Below are positions 35,904-46,160 of a DNA stretch of 64,000 nt, piece by piece. Position numbers and translations under genes: made by a program. How positions within the stretch are numbered: position 1 is the first letter of the stretch; each line of letters opens with the position of its first letter. The DNA comes from Streptococcus oralis (lineage in GTDB: Bacteria; Bacillota; Bacilli; Lactobacillales; Streptococcaceae), in the NCBI RefSeq assembly GCF_021497945.1, contig NZ_CP046524.1, positions 1,461,501 to 1,525,500 on the forward strand. The letters are read 5' to 3'. The notes under the pieces were generated by a model. It worked only from the letters and a program-made list of their open reading frames with translations, was not told where the DNA came from and made no database searches.

Positions 35904-37358
35904 ATGGAATGGACAACTGAGCGCCGTTATAGACGCTATGAAGATTGGTCTAATGATGAAATCAAGCAAATCAAGGAAAAGATGGCACAATCTCCTTGGC
36001 ATACTCGTTACCATGTCGAGCCTAAAACAGGGCTTCTCAATGATCCAAATGGCTTTTCTTATTTTGATGGCAAATGGATTCTCTTTTACCAGAACTTCCC
36101 CTTTGGTGCAGCCCATGGGTTGAAGTCTTGGGTGCAGCTTGAAAGTGATGATCTAGTACACTTCACAGAAACTGGAGTCAAAGTTTTGCCAGATACTCCA
36201 TTGGATAGCCACGGTGCCTACTCTGGTTCTGCCATGCAGTTTGGCGATAACTTGTTCCTATTTTATACAGGAAATGTCCGTGATGAAAACTGGATTCGTC
36301 ACCCTTACCAGGTTGGTGCTTTGATGGATAAGGATGGCAAGATTACAAAGATTGACAAGATCTTGATTGACCAGCCAGCAGACTCTACTGACCACTTCCG
36401 CGATCCACAAATTTTTAACTTCAAGGGCCAATATTATGCTATCGTCGGTGGACAGGACTTGGAGAAAAAAGGCTTCGTCCGTCTCTACAAGGCTGTGGAC
36501 AACGACTACACAAACTGGCAAGCGGTTGACGACCTTGAATTTGCTAACGACCGCACTGCCTACATGATGGAATGTCCAAACTTGGTCTTTGTAGGGGAGC
36601 AACCTGTCCTTCTCTACTGCCCACAAGGATTGGATAAGAGTGTTCTAGACTATGACAATATCTATCCAAACATGTACAAAATCGGGGCTTCCTTTGATCC
36701 TGAAAATGCCAAAATGGTAGATGTATCTCCATTGCAAAATCTAGACTATGGTTTTGAAGCCTATGCAACTCAAGCATTTAACACTCCAGATGGACGTGCA
36801 TTGGCAGTAAGTTGGCTTGGGTTACCAGATGTTTCTTACCCATCTGACCGTTTTGACCACCAAGGAACCTTCTCATTGGTCAAAGAACTCACTATCAAAG
36901 ATGGCAAACTCTACCAATATCCTGTCTCAGCCGTCAAAGAACTTCGTTCTTCTGAAGAGATCTTCTCAAATCGTACTCAAACCAATAACACCTACGAAAT
37001 CGAACTAAACTTAGAAGCCAATAGTCAGAGCGAGATTGTCTTACTTGCTGATAAAGAAGGCAAGGGACTTTCAATCAACTTTGACCTTGTCAATGGAGAG
37101 GTGACAGTGGATCGTAGTCAGGCTGGTGAACAGTATGCCCAAGAATTTGGTACGGCTCGTTCTTGCCCTATCAATAACCAAGCTACTACTGCCACTATAT
37201 TCATCGACAAGTCAGTCTTTGAAATTTTCATCAATAAAGGAGAAAAAGTATTTTCTGGTCGTGTCTTTCCTCATGCCGATCAAAATGGTATCCTGATCAA
37301 ATCTGGAAATCCAACCGGAACTTACTATGAATTAGATTATGGTCGCAAAACTAACTGA
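35904..37358 (+). CDS. scrB: Sucrose-6-phosphate hydrolase ScrB (GH32)
   Basis: The 484-residue intracellular enzyme splits sucrose 6-phosphate, made by ScrA, into glucose 6-phosphate and fructose. The GH32 motifs are complete: nucleophile D47 in LLNDPNG, transition-state RDP in HFRDPQIF near 170 and the acid/base glutamate in MECPNLV near 220. A C-terminal beta-sandwich follows. TGGAGGAAAG before the ATG is strong. The stop lies 20 bases inside scrR, so scrB and scrR are co-transcribed and overlapping. Confidence 0.96.
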   Translation: MEWTTERRYRRYEDWSNDEIKQIKEKMAQSPWHTRYHVEPKTGLLNDPNGFSYFDGKWILFYQNFPFGAAHGLKSWVQLESDDLVHFTETGVKVLPDTPLDSHGAYSGSAMQFGDNLFLFYTGNVRDENWIRHPYQVGALMDKDGKITKIDKILIDQPADSTDHFRDPQIFNFKGQYYAIVGGQDLEKKGFVRLYKAVDNDYTNWQAVDDLEFANDRTAYMMECPNLVFVGEQPVLLYCPQGLDKSVLDYDNIYPNMYKIGASFDPENAKMVDVSPLQNLDYGFEAYATQAFNTPDGRALAVSWLGLPDVSYPSDRFDHQGTFSLVKELTIKDGKLYQYPVSAVKELRSSEEIFSNRTQTNNTYEIELNLEANSQSEIVLLADKEGKGLSINFDLVNGEVTVDRSQAGEQYAQEFGTARSCPINNQATTATIFIDKSVFEIFINKGEKVFSGRVFPHADQNGILIKSGNPTGTYYELDYGRKTN

Positions 37359-38304
37359 TGTCGCAAAACTTGCAGGCGTCAGCCCTACTACTGTTTCTCG
37401 AGTTATCAATAAAAAGGGTTACCTATCTGAGAAAACCATTCAAAAAGTCAATGAGGCCATGCGAGAATTGGGCTATAAACCCAACAACCTGGCTCGTAGT
37501 CTTCAAGGGAAATCGGCTAAGTTAATCGGCTTGATTTTCCCCAATATTTCCAATGTTTTCTACGCAGAATTGATTGATAAGTTGGAACACCAACTCTTCA
37601 AAAATGGCTACAAGACCATCATCTGTAACAGCGAGCATGACTCTGAGAAGGAACGGGAATACATCGAAATGCTAGAGGCCAATCAGGTCGACGGTATCAT
37701 TTCTGGAAGTCATAATCTAGGAATCGAGGACTACAATCGTGTGACAGCACCGATTATTTCCTTTGACCGAAATCTATCACCAGACATCCCTGTCGTCTCC
37801 TCTGATAACTACGGTGGCGGGGTCCTCGCAGCTCAAACTCTGGTCAAGACAGGCGCCCAGTCTATCATCATGATTACAGGAAATGACAATTCCAACTCGC
37901 CTACTGGACTTCGCCATGCTGGCTTTGCCTCTGTTCTCCCTAAAGCACCTATTATCAATGTTTCGAGTGACTTTTCGCCCGTCAGGAAAGAAATGGAAAT
38001 CAAGAATATCTTGACCCATCAGAAACCAGATGCCATCTTTGCTTCGGATGATTTGACAGCTATTCTGGTCATTAAAATCGCTCAAGAGCTAGGCATCTCT
38101 GTTCCTGAGGAGCTCAAGGTCATCGGCTATGATGGGACCTACTTTATCGAGAACTACTACCCTTACTTGACAACGATTAAGCAGCCTATGAAAGAGATTG
38201 CCCAACTCACTGTCGATCTCCTCTTACAGAAGATTGAAGGTAAAGAGGTCGCGACAACCGGTTACTTCTTACCAGTCACCCTATTACCCGGAAAAAGTAT
38301 TTAA
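37339..38304 (+). CDS. scrR: LacI-family sucrose operon repressor ScrR
   Basis: The 321-residue protein has a LacI helix-turn-helix at residues 5-26 (TDVAKLAGVSPTTVSRVIN) with the hinge after it. A periplasmic-binding-protein-like sensor domain follows. It most likely represses scrA and scrB-scrR and is relieved by a sucrose-derived sugar phosphate or fructose. It overlaps the end of scrB by 20 bases and has no clear Shine-Dalgarno of its own, so its level may depend on scrB translation. A terminator shared with mvaA follows. Confidence 0.93.
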   Translation: MVAKLTDVAKLAGVSPTTVSRVINKKGYLSEKTIQKVNEAMRELGYKPNNLARSLQGKSAKLIGLIFPNISNVFYAELIDKLEHQLFKNGYKTIICNSEHDSEKEREYIEMLEANQVDGIISGSHNLGIEDYNRVTAPIISFDRNLSPDIPVVSSDNYGGGVLAAQTLVKTGAQSIIMITGNDNSNSPTGLRHAGFASVLPKAPIINVSSDFSPVRKEMEIKNILTHQKPDAIFASDDLTAILVIKIAQELGISVPEELKVIGYDGTYFIENYYPYLTTIKQPMKEIAQLTVDLLLQKIEGKEVATTGYFLPVTLLPGKSI

Positions 38305-38311
38305 ACACAAG

Positions 38312-38339
38312 AAAACTCAGACCAATTCGTCTGAGTTTT
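38312..38339. terminator. Terminator between scrR and mvaA
   Basis: AAAACTCAGAC (38312-38322) pairs with GTCTGAGTTTT (38329-38339). The T run is strong on the plus strand and weaker on the minus strand. Confidence 0.8.
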
Positions 38340-39614
38340 TTATGATCTTAAATTTTCTAGATAGCGCTGAGCTGTCTCTAAGTTAAAGGTTTTATCTGCG
38401 ATGAGTCGCTCAACTAGGGGAGCAACTTCAGACTCACTAGCACCTGCTAGAAGAGCTAGGGATTTGGCCTGCAATTTCATGTGGCCTTGCTGGATGCCCG
38501 TACTTACTAAGGCTTTGAGGGCCGCAAAGTTTTGGGCAAGACCGATGGACACGATAATCTGAGCTAATTCCTTAGCTGAAGGATTTCCCAGTAGTTCATG
38601 ACTGAGGGCTACACGTGGGTTGAGTCCGATTGAGCCACCCTTGGTCGCTACCGGCATGGGTAGTGTCATCTCACCGACCAATTCTTCTGTGTCCTTATCT
38701 ATACTCCAACGGCTGAGGCCTTGATAGCGACCGTCTCGACTGGCAAAGGCATGGGCCCCGGCTTCGATGGCACGCCAGTCATTACCAGTGGCAATCAAAA
38801 TCGCATCAATACCGTTAAAAATCCCTTTATTATGAGTAGCCGCTCGGTAGGGATCAACCTGCGCAAACTGGCTAGCCAAGACTATTTTCTCCGCAATTTC
38901 TCGTCCTTGATCCTTTTGAGGGTTCAAGTAGCGAAAGGCAATACGACAGCTTGCTGTCACTAGAGAATCTGTCGCGTAGTTGGACAAAATTCCCATAAGG
39001 CTCTGCCCTTGACTGAGTTCTTCTAAGACTGGTTTCAAGGCTTCCAGCATGGTGTTGAGCATATTGGCTCCCATAGCTTCCTGAGTATCGACATGGAGAT
39101 AAACAACGAGAAAGTCTGTTTCACCTTTGATCTGCTCTACATGCAAATCACGCGCCCCGCCACCACGTTTGACGATAGAAGGATAGGCTTGATTGGCAAG
39201 TTCCAAGAGCTCTGCTTTCTTGCTGGCAATCTTCTCTTGCGCTAGATCTGGATTAGCAACTTGATAAAGGGCCACCTGACCGATCATCTGGCGCCCATGT
39301 ACTTGAGCAGTAAAGCCACCTGCTCGCTTGATGATTTTACTTGCATAGCTCGCCGCAGCAACCACGGACGGTTCTTCTGTCACATAGGGAACTGTGTAGT
39401 CCTGACCGTTCACCAAAAGCTCTGGAATGATGGAATAAGGCAGAGAAAAAGTACCCACTACATTCTCACTCAGCTGGTCTGCAACTGCCAAGCTGACTTG
39501 TTCATCCTGCTCGAGACTCGTTTGCTTTTCAGGACTAAGGAGCGCCTGAGCTCGCAACAACTCCAGGCGCTCATAGTATGATTTTTTAGAAAATCCATTC
39601 CAACTTATCTTCAT
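38340..39614 (-). CDS. mvaA: Hydroxymethylglutaryl-CoA reductase MvaA
   Basis: This 424-residue class II HMG-CoA reductase makes mevalonate for isoprenoid synthesis. ENVVGTFSLP near 50 carries the catalytic glutamate. The cofactor region has DAMGANMLNT near 180, and LVGEMTLPMPVATKGG lies near 310. There is no membrane domain, as expected for the bacterial class II form. The start shares one base with the mvaS stop (TAATG), so translation is coupled. Together the pair feeds the mevalonate pathway; the remaining mevalonate kinases are not in this window. Confidence 0.95.
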   Translation of the reverse strand: MKISWNGFSKKSYYERLELLRAQALLSPEKQTSLEQDEQVSLAVADQLSENVVGTFSLPYSIIPELLVNGQDYTVPYVTEEPSVVAAASYASKIIKRAGGFTAQVHGRQMIGQVALYQVANPDLAQEKIASKKAELLELANQAYPSIVKRGGGARDLHVEQIKGETDFLVVYLHVDTQEAMGANMLNTMLEALKPVLEELSQGQSLMGILSNYATDSLVTASCRIAFRYLNPQKDQGREIAEKIVLASQFAQVDPYRAATHNKGIFNGIDAILIATGNDWRAIEAGAHAFASRDGRYQGLSRWSIDKDTEELVGEMTLPMPVATKGGSIGLNPRVALSHELLGNPSAKELAQIIVSIGLAQNFAALKALVSTGIQQGHMKLQAKSLALLAGASESEVAPLVERLIADKTFNLETAQRYLENLRS

Positions 39615-40786
39615 TATTTTTCAACCTTGCTATAACGGCGTTGGTGGTTGACAATTTCAACCAAGGCATAGTCTTGATTTTCAAAACCTGCAAACTGGGC
39701 TGAACCAGATTCATCCAACTGCACCTCTTCAAAGAAGACTTTTTCATAGTCTGCAACAGACAATGCTGTACGTTGCTTGAGTTTGCTCAAGCGATCCTTA
39801 TCAAGGTAAGCTTCATAACCTTCAACCAGTTCTCCACTAAAGAACTCTGAAACCGCTCCACTTCCATAGCTATAGAGGACAATTTTATCTCCAGCCTTCA
39901 AAGTCTCTGCATTTTCCAAAAGGGAGAGGAGGCCGAGGAAGAGGGAACCTGTATAGATATTCCCAATCATCTGACTGTAGAGGATGGACTTATCAAAGTT
40001 TTCTTGCAAACTATCCTGTTTTTCTTTAGACAAAGTTTTGTCCATCATCTTGCGCAAGCCTTTTAGGGCTAATTTGGGATAAGGCAAGTGGAAACAAATG
40101 GCCGCAAAGTCACCCATAGTCCAATCGTAGCGCTTCTTGTATTCATCCCAAGTCGTTGTCAGGCAATCAAGATACTGTTGGGTCGAGTACATGCCGTTTA
40201 CATAAGGAGTGCTTGAGTAGTTCGGACGCCAGAAATCCATGATGTCGCGCGTTTGGGCAACGTTATCATTGTTAAAGGCCATAATGCGCGGATTTTGAGT
40301 GATCAACATCGCCACACTTCCAGCACCCTGAGTTGGTTCACCTGGAGTTCCGACACCATACTTGGCAATATCACTAGCAATGACCAAAACCTTGGACTCT
40401 GGAGAATTTTCCACATGCAACTTGGCATAATGGAGGGCAGCTGTTGCTCCATAGCAAGCTTCTTTGATTTCAAAGCTACGGGCGAAAGGCTGAATGCCTA
40501 ATAGACCATGAACAAAGACTGCCGCCGCCTTACTCTGGTCAATCCCTGACTCGGTCGCCACGATGACCATGTCGATTTCTTCTTTTTCTTTGTCTGTTAA
40601 AATAGAGTTGCTTGCACTAGCTGCCAAGGTAACAATGTCCTCAGTCAGTGGCGCAATACTAATTTCATTTAACAAGAGTCCCTTGCTAAATTTTTCGGGG
40701 TCAACTCCCCTCGCTTCTGCTATGTCTTGTAATTTCAAGACATATTGACTGGTCGCAAAACCAATCTTATCAATACCGATTGTCAT
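39614..40786 (-). CDS. mvaS: Hydroxymethylglutaryl-CoA synthase MvaS
   Basis: The 390-residue thiolase-fold enzyme condenses acetoacetyl-CoA with acetyl-CoA. The catalytic cysteine lies in IKEACYGATAA near 110, the glutamate in VATESGID near 79 and the histidine in CFHLPYPK near 235. The start at 40786 (MTIGIDKIGF) is chosen because GAGGTAAAT precedes it and it gives the family length. A 14-residue upstream extension is rejected. It is the first gene of the mvaS-mvaA operon and has its own extended -10 promoter. Confidence 0.95.
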   Translation of the reverse strand: MTIGIDKIGFATSQYVLKLQDIAEARGVDPEKFSKGLLLNEISIAPLTEDIVTLAASASNSILTDKEKEEIDMVIVATESGIDQSKAAAVFVHGLLGIQPFARSFEIKEACYGATAALHYAKLHVENSPESKVLVIASDIAKYGVGTPGEPTQGAGSVAMLITQNPRIMAFNNDNVAQTRDIMDFWRPNYSSTPYVNGMYSTQQYLDCLTTTWDEYKKRYDWTMGDFAAICFHLPYPKLALKGLRKMMDKTLSKEKQDSLQENFDKSILYSQMIGNIYTGSLFLGLLSLLENAETLKAGDKIVLYSYGSGAVSEFFSGELVEGYEAYLDKDRLSKLKQRTALSVADYEKVFFEEVQLDESGSAQFAGFENQDYALVEIVNHQRRYSKVEK

Positions 40787-40831
40787 ATTTACCTCTGTTT
40801 TTTCATTCATTGTAAAAAATCGTTTCATTCT

Positions 40832-40840
40832 ATTTTATCA
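40832..40840 (-). promoter_or_regulatory. mvaS extended -10 promoter
   Basis: TGA plus TAAAAT on the minus strand lies 46 bases before the mvaS start. Confidence 0.55.
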
Positions 40841-40860
40841 CAAATAGGAGCAAAAGGGAG

Positions 40861-40892
40861 AAAAAAGACTTGATTCACCAAATCAAGTCTTT
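40861..40892 (-). terminator. Terminator after the ThrE_2 gene
   Basis: Minus-strand arms AAAGACTTGATT and AATCAAGTCTTT (40864-40875 and 40881-40892) pair perfectly and end in a six-base T run. Confidence 0.85.
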
Positions 40893-40904
40893 GCTTTGAC
40901 AGCA

Positions 40905-41360
40905 TCAGGAGGATATTCCTCGCTGTTTTCGGATGTAGTAATAGAGCTTTAAAATCACCGTTCCACTTGCCATTCCAATAGAAATAACGAGAGCCAACAT
41001 AACCACCAAAGTCGCACTGGCAAGGGCATGACTGTAATCGCCTGTCACAAAGAAAGCTGTCGTCCGATAGGATAGATAACCTGGCACCAAGGGGGCAAGA
41101 ATGGCCAAGACAAAGACCACTGCTGGTGTCTTATAGAGAATACTTAAAATCTGGCTGATACAAGAACCAATCACCGCCACAATAAAGGTCGCAACAATAA
41201 CATTGGTTGGTTCTTTGAGTACGAGATAGAGGAGCCAAACACCCATTCCCAAAATACCACCAGGTAGGAGCATGGAGCGTTGAACATTCAGTACGATTAG
41301 AAAGTTTATAATGGCGAGCAAACTCGCCACTGCTTGGAGCAAAATACTTGTTAGAGTCAT
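40905..41360 (-). CDS. Threonine/serine exporter family protein, C-terminal-type subunit (ThrE_2, YjjB-like)
   Basis: This 151-residue membrane protein has about five hydrophobic helices and a central APLVPGYLSYR segment. It corresponds to the second half of ThrE-type exporters. In Corynebacterium both halves are fused; here they are two genes separated by a single base, like the E. coli YjjP/YjjB pair, which exports succinate. The exported metabolite is unknown. The gene ends at a perfect terminator. Confidence 0.8.
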   Translation of the reverse strand: MTLTSILLQAVASLLAIINFLIVLNVQRSMLLPGGILGMGVWLLYLVLKEPTNVIVATFIVAVIGSCISQILSILYKTPAVVFVLAILAPLVPGYLSYRTTAFFVTGDYSHALASATLVVMLALVISIGMASGTVILKLYYYIRKQRGISS

Positions 41361-41361
41361 C

Positions 41362-42120
41362 TTAAGTCATCAAAACCAGGGCGACAGAGGTGCCAGCCCC
41401 TAAAGCGAGGGTAATGAGCAAAGATTCAAACATCTTGCTCATACCAGAGTTGATATGGTTGGTCATGATATCCCGTACCGCATTTGTCAGAGCAATCCCT
41501 GGAACAAAGGGCATGACGGCTCCTGCTATGATCAGGTCTGCTGTCGAAGGAAATCCTGTATAGCGGGCCCAGAACTGGGCGATCAATCCGAAAACAAAGG
41601 CACCCGCAAAGGCCGTTACAAAAGGAATGCGGACAAACTTCTCTACGTAGAGAGAGAAGGCAAATCCAAATAAGGTCGCAATAGCTGCGCCAAAAGCGTC
41701 ATAAACATTGCCCCCAAACATAATCGAGAAGAAAGGGGCACTGAGGGTCGCTGCTACGGTCACTTGGAACTTGGTATAAGGAAGGGCTTGATTGCCAATT
41801 TCTTTCAGCTTTTTAAAGGCTGTCGAGAGATCAATCTGCCCTCCGACAAGCTCCCGTGATACTTGGTTGACATCGCAAACTTTTTCAATGTTATAAGAGG
41901 ATGAGGTCACTCGTTTCATCCGAGAAATATTGGTGTTTTCAATAGAAAAGAAAATAGCTGCGGGCATGGCAAGAACATTGCAATCCATTATTCCTTGCGA
42001 ATGGGCAATACGGATCATAGTATCCTCAACCCGATGAATCTCTGAGCCACTTTTCAGGAGAATGGTTCCTGCTAGCATAATCACATCAATGACGGCATTC
42101 AACTCTCTCGATTCGTCCAT
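41362..42120 (-). CDS. Threonine/serine exporter family protein, N-terminal-type subunit (ThrE, YjjP-like)
   Basis: The 252-residue protein has a soluble N-terminal half containing LAGTILLKSGSEIHRVEDTM, the conserved start of the ThrE/YjjP family, then about five transmembrane helices with VMPFVPGIALTNAVRDI. It pairs with the next gene, 1 base downstream, to rebuild a complete ThrE-type exporter. Threonine/serine export is the family label, but dicarboxylate export is known for the E. coli relatives, so the substrate is open. AAAGGAGGAGAAA is a strong ribosome binding site. Confidence 0.82.
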   Translation of the reverse strand: MDESRELNAVIDVIMLAGTILLKSGSEIHRVEDTMIRIAHSQGIMDCNVLAMPAAIFFSIENTNISRMKRVTSSSYNIEKVCDVNQVSRELVGGQIDLSTAFKKLKEIGNQALPYTKFQVTVAATLSAPFFSIMFGGNVYDAFGAAIATLFGFAFSLYVEKFVRIPFVTAFAGAFVFGLIAQFWARYTGFPSTADLIIAGAVMPFVPGIALTNAVRDIMTNHINSGMSKMFESLLITLALGAGTSVALVLMT

Positions 42121-42147
42121 TTTCTCCTCCTTTTTTCTACTCCCTAT

Positions 42148-42156
42148 ATTTTATCA
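42148..42156 (-). promoter_or_regulatory. Promoter -10 of the thrE-like pair
   Basis: TGA plus TAAAAT on the minus strand lies just after the stkP terminator hairpin and about 28 bases before the ATG at 42120. Confidence 0.5.
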
Positions 42157-42170
42157 CAAAATCTTGTGAA

Positions 42171-42204
42171 AAAAAATCTTTGTCATGAAATCATGACAAA
42201 GATT
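42171..42204 (-). terminator. Terminator after stkP
   Basis: Two 14-base arms (42175-42188 and 42191-42204; core TTTGTCATGA) pair perfectly around two bases. Eight Ts follow on the minus strand. It ends the gmk-to-stkP unit. Confidence 0.9.
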
Positions 42205-42207
42205 GGG

Positions 42208-44091
42208 TTAATTTCGTTCATTGCTTGACGTTCTACTGCCATCTGAAGAATCCGTTGTAGGGTTGCTACCTTGATTGTTACTCTGTGAAGGCGTCGTGTC
42301 TGTTCCTGAATTTCCGTGTTGAGACGAACTTGATGAAGAAGGAAGTGGTTTTGGTTTATAAATAGAAATCTTAACACGTGTTTTATTGAGATCTACCTTT
42401 TCTCCAGCTTTTGGTGTTTGATCTACAACCGTGCCCTCTGCTGTTCCTTCAGGAGCTGTCGATACTTCAACAACCTCAATATTAGCCTCTTTTACACCAA
42501 CAATCTGAGTCAAGTTATTCTTTGTAAACTCGAGACTTGAACCAATGTAACTTGGCATCGAAACGCTGGTCACCTTCTTAGCAACTGTCAATACAATACT
42601 TGTTGCCTTTGTTAGGTCGTAAGTACTTCCTGCAGCTGGGGTTTGCCTAATGACTGTTCCTGGATCGCTTTCGCTAGATTCCTCTTCCTCGATCTTGATA
42701 AGATTTTCTGGAACCTTTTTCTCTTTGAGCTCTGCGACAACATCCGAGGACTTACGTCCTACATAGTTACTTAGTTGGAAGGATTGCTTACCTGATGAAA
42801 CGATTAGATTTACTTTGCTTCCTTCTTTTCGACTGCTTCCAGCTTCTGGGTCTGTTCGAATAATGCGACCTTCAGCTACTGTGTCGCTGGCCTCTGTCTT
42901 TTCTTCACCTACTTCAAAATTGGCTTTTTTAAGGGCTTCTTTAGCTTCAGCAACTGTCTGTCCCGATACATTTGGAATAGCAATATTCGCTGGAGTTCGG
43001 GAGAAGATCCAAATCAAAGAGGCTGCAACTAGCAAGGCACTGGCCAGTAAAATCATGTAGCGAGCTTTAAACTTCCGTTTTTTCGCTGGTTTTGGTACTG
43101 GTGCTTCATCTACCACCTGCTGAGTCTGCTGTTTTGATTGAGGTCGCTCTAATTGTGGCTTAGCCTTCGGAATAGAGGTTAGAGTGCTTTGTGGAACTTT
43201 AGGCAAGGTCTTGGTATCAACCTTGCTTGCCTCATCAAAGACTAGCTTTGGTTCTCTCCTACGATTGTGAGACAAACAACTTGACAAGTCCACATACATT
43301 TCTGATACAGACTGATAGCGATCTGTCAATTTCTTGGCCGTTGCCTTGATAACGACATTTTCCAAAGCTTGTGGTACTGCTGGATTCTCAGCAATAACAG
43401 ATGGAAGTGGTTTTTGGAAATGCTGGAGGGCAATAGTCACTGCACTATCCCCATCATAAGGGATATGTCCAGTCAACATTTCATAGAAAATAATCCCCAT
43501 AGCATAGATGTCACTCTGCACAGTTGCCTTGGAACCACGGGCCTGCTCAGGTGAGAGATAGTGGACTGAACCGAGCATGGAGTTGGTCTGTGTCAGACTG
43601 GTCTCTGCAAAAGCCACGGCAATCCCAAAGTCTGTAACTTTGGCAGTTCCATCTGGTGTCAATAGGATATTTTGAGGTTTCAAATCTCGGTGGATAATCC
43701 CTCTCGTATGCGCCAGACGCATCGCCAAGAGAATCTGTCCCATAATACGGACGGCTTCTTCATTTGAGAGAGGGGAGTGTTCTTTGATATAACGTTTGAG
43801 GTCAAGCCCTGCCACATACTCCATAGCTAGATACTGCTGACCGTCTTCCTCACCGATATCTGTTATCCGAACGATATGGGGATGATCCAGATCCGCCATG
43901 GCTCTCGCTTCACGTTGAAAACGTGCCACAGCAATCGGATCTGTCTGATAGTTAGTCCTCAGAACCTTAACCGCCACTTCTTCCCCGTCTAGGATCAAAT
44001 CCTTGGCCAAGTAAACATCCGCCATGCCTCCTCGACCAATCTGTTTGACAATCCGATATCGTCCGGCAAAAATCTTGCCGATCTGGATCAT
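42208..44091 (-). CDS. stkP: PASTA-domain Ser/Thr protein kinase StkP, three-PASTA form
   Basis: This 627-residue membrane kinase senses peptidoglycan and controls division and wall synthesis. The kinase domain spans about 10-270 (GRGGMADV at 19-26, HRDLKPQN at 134-141, DFG at 154-156), then a juxtamembrane linker and a helix at 345-364. Three extracellular PASTA repeats follow at about 368-434, 436-505 and 507-578. A Ser/Thr/Asn-rich tail of about 49 residues ends the protein. Pneumococcal StkP has four PASTA repeats and a short tail, so one middle repeat is absent here. It overlaps phpP by 4 bases. Confidence 0.96.
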   Translation of the reverse strand: MIQIGKIFAGRYRIVKQIGRGGMADVYLAKDLILDGEEVAVKVLRTNYQTDPIAVARFQREARAMADLDHPHIVRITDIGEEDGQQYLAMEYVAGLDLKRYIKEHSPLSNEEAVRIMGQILLAMRLAHTRGIIHRDLKPQNILLTPDGTAKVTDFGIAVAFAETSLTQTNSMLGSVHYLSPEQARGSKATVQSDIYAMGIIFYEMLTGHIPYDGDSAVTIALQHFQKPLPSVIAENPAVPQALENVVIKATAKKLTDRYQSVSEMYVDLSSCLSHNRRREPKLVFDEASKVDTKTLPKVPQSTLTSIPKAKPQLERPQSKQQTQQVVDEAPVPKPAKKRKFKARYMILLASALLVAASLIWIFSRTPANIAIPNVSGQTVAEAKEALKKANFEVGEEKTEASDTVAEGRIIRTDPEAGSSRKEGSKVNLIVSSGKQSFQLSNYVGRKSSDVVAELKEKKVPENLIKIEEEESSESDPGTVIRQTPAAGSTYDLTKATSIVLTVAKKVTSVSMPSYIGSSLEFTKNNLTQIVGVKEANIEVVEVSTAPEGTAEGTVVDQTPKAGEKVDLNKTRVKISIYKPKPLPSSSSSSQHGNSGTDTTPSQSNNQGSNPTTDSSDGSRTSSNERN

Positions 44092-44828
44092 TCTTCTTCC
44101 TCCTCATTCATGTGAACAAGGGCAACCGTGATATTGTCTAAACCACCTGCATTGTTGGCAAAACGAATCAAAGTTGCCGCCTTGTCTGCCAAGGAAATAT
44201 CACTTGTTACAATATCGTAGATATCGCTTCCTGAGATCATATTGGTCAAGCCGTCACTGTTGAGCAAGAGGTAATCTCCTGACTCTAGGCTAACCATGCC
44301 AAAATCTGGTTGAATTTCATCTTTTTGCCCAATGGATTGGGTAATGATATTTTTCTGCGGATGAATTTCTGCCTCCTCTGGAGTTAGCTGGCCAGCCTTT
44401 AGCAGAGCATTAACCAAAGAATGATCACTTGTGAGCTGGCGATAATCTTCACCACGGATCAAACCAATACGAGAATCACCAATATGGGCATAAATAGCTT
44501 GATTTCCAATAATGGCTACTGCTTCAAGTGTTGTTCCCATCCCCTTATAGGCTTCGTCTTTCCCCATCTGATGAATTTTTTGATTTTCAAGTTCCAGATA
44601 GTGGGCAAACCATTCACGGACCTCATTGACGGTGTCGATTTGGGTATCAACCCAAGCCACGCCCAGGTCTGTTACCGCCATCTCACTAGCGATATTGCCT
44701 GCACGGTGTCCTCCCATCCCATCAGCCAAGAGGATCATGGTGCGCCCTGCTCGGTTGACAAAGTGATTGACATAGTCTTGGTTATTTGTTCGTTTCTGAC
44801 CAACATCTGTTAATAATGCTATTTCCAT
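44088..44828 (-). CDS. phpP: PP2C-type Ser/Thr phosphatase PhpP
   Basis: The 246-residue cytosolic phosphatase reverses StkP phosphorylation. The metal-binding PP2C motifs are all present: early [13 protein letters not shown] (residues 6-18), ADGMGGH near 36, HIGDSRIGL near 117, [11 protein letters not shown] near 190 and a final LDNITVALV. The start lies 15 bases after the rsmB stop and the stop overlaps stkP by 4 bases, the conserved phosphatase-kinase arrangement of Gram-positive bacteria. Confidence 0.96.
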   Translation of the reverse strand: MEIALLTDVGQKRTNNQDYVNHFVNRAGRTMILLADGMGGHRAGNIASEMAVTDLGVAWVDTQIDTVNEVREWFAHYLELENQKIHQMGKDEAYKGMGTTLEAVAIIGNQAIYAHIGDSRIGLIRGEDYRQLTSDHSLVNALLKAGQLTPEEAEIHPQKNIITQSIGQKDEIQPDFGMVSLESGDYLLLNSDGLTNMISGSDIYDIVTSDISLADKAATLIRFANNAGGLDNITVALVHMNEEEEE

Positions 44829-44843
44829 TGTGTCAGTTCCTTC

Positions 44844-46160
44844 CTAATCAGACATCTTGCGGAATTGGCTTATAAAGAATCCGTCACTTCCGTACAATTC
44901 AGGAGTGATCAAGATACAGCCGTCCTTCAAAATATCCTTGCATTCGTGTTCTAGTTTAACCTGCTCAAACTCGGGGTGACTTTCTAAAAATGCCTCAACG
45001 ACGTGAAAGTTCTCCTCTGAGACGATAGTGCAGGTACTATACGTTATTATACCACCTTTTCGTAAGGTTTGACAAACACTACCTAGTATTTCCAGCTGAA
45101 TTTGCTGTAATGATGCGAAATCCGCCGTTTCTTTATTGTATTTGATATCTGGTTTGCGGCGCAAAAGACCAATTCCAGAACAAGGAGCATCTACTAAAAT
45201 CTTATCAAACGAATCCTTCCCAAAAAACTCATGTACTTTTCTGGCATCCAATTTTTGTGTTTGAACCCGATCTGCCACACCCAGACGCTGGGCATTTTCT
45301 TGGATTAAGTCCAACTTATGGTCATACAAGTCCAAAGCTGTCACCTTACCAGATGTGAGGTAAGAGGCCATATGGGCTGTTTTACCGCCCGGAGCCGCAC
45401 AGGCATCCAGGACCTGTTCATCACCTTGTAAATCAAGAGTCGGAGCAACCAATTGACTGGACTCGTCTTGGATGGTTATAGCCCCTTCTGTAAACAAATC
45501 ATGTCCTACAAAGTAGCCTTGCTCCTTGACCAGACCAGTGGCCGTCAAAGGGGAATCAGCCGCCTCTAACAAAGCTTTGATTTCCTCTTTTCGGCTCAAG
45601 TCGGTCACCCGAATACTGGCCTTGTTTCGCACCAAGAGACTTTCAAAGATGGCTTGTGCTCGCTCTTCACCGTATTCTTCCTTGAGCTTAGACACTAGCC
45701 AAACTGGGAGAGAATAGGCAATGGAATCACGCTTATTTTTGCGTTTGATGCTGTCAACATCCGGCCAACCTTCTCGCAAAATACGACGAAGGACTGCGTT
45801 GACCAATTTTTCACTGCCTTTTTTACGCGCTTTGGCTAGTTCTACCGCTTCATTGACTACAGCGTGATTAGGAATCTTATCCAGATACCGAAGTTGGTAG
45901 GCGCTAAGAAGGAGCAGGATATAGAGCCAGTTATCTAGCTTATCCCGGTCTTCGATAAAGTGGGACAGGTACCATCCCAGAGTCAGTTTACGGGCTACCG
46001 TTCCATAGACAATCTCTGTCACCAAGCCCTTGTCTGCTGCTGAGAGTTGACTCCCCTTGAGGTGTTTGTTTAAAGCAATATTGGAATATGCTTGGTTCAT
46101 CAAAACATCCTCTAGCACTGCTAGAGCTAGACTTCTAGCCGATTCTACTTTAGTCACCAA
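44844..46160 (-). CDS. rsmB: 16S rRNA m5C967 methyltransferase RsmB
   Basis: The 438-residue enzyme methylates C967 of 16S rRNA. An N-terminal NusB-like RNA-binding domain (about 1-140) precedes a Rossmann methyltransferase domain. The S-adenosylmethionine site is [15 protein letters not shown] near 255. The two catalytic cysteine motifs are [13 protein letters not shown] near 325 and STCTI near 380. It overlaps the fmt stop by 11 bases, so coupling to fmt and priA within the gmk unit is likely. Confidence 0.95.
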   Translation of the reverse strand: MVTKVESARSLALAVLEDVLMNQAYSNIALNKHLKGSQLSAADKGLVTEIVYGTVARKLTLGWYLSHFIEDRDKLDNWLYILLLLSAYQLRYLDKIPNHAVVNEAVELAKARKKGSEKLVNAVLRRILREGWPDVDSIKRKNKRDSIAYSLPVWLVSKLKEEYGEERAQAIFESLLVRNKASIRVTDLSRKEEIKALLEAADSPLTATGLVKEQGYFVGHDLFTEGAITIQDESSQLVAPTLDLQGDEQVLDACAAPGGKTAHMASYLTSGKVTALDLYDHKLDLIQENAQRLGVADRVQTQKLDARKVHEFFGKDSFDKILVDAPCSGIGLLRRKPDIKYNKETADFASLQQIQLEILGSVCQTLRKGGIITYSTCTIVSEENFHVVEAFLESHPEFEQVKLEHECKDILKDGCILITPELYGSDGFFISQFRKMSD

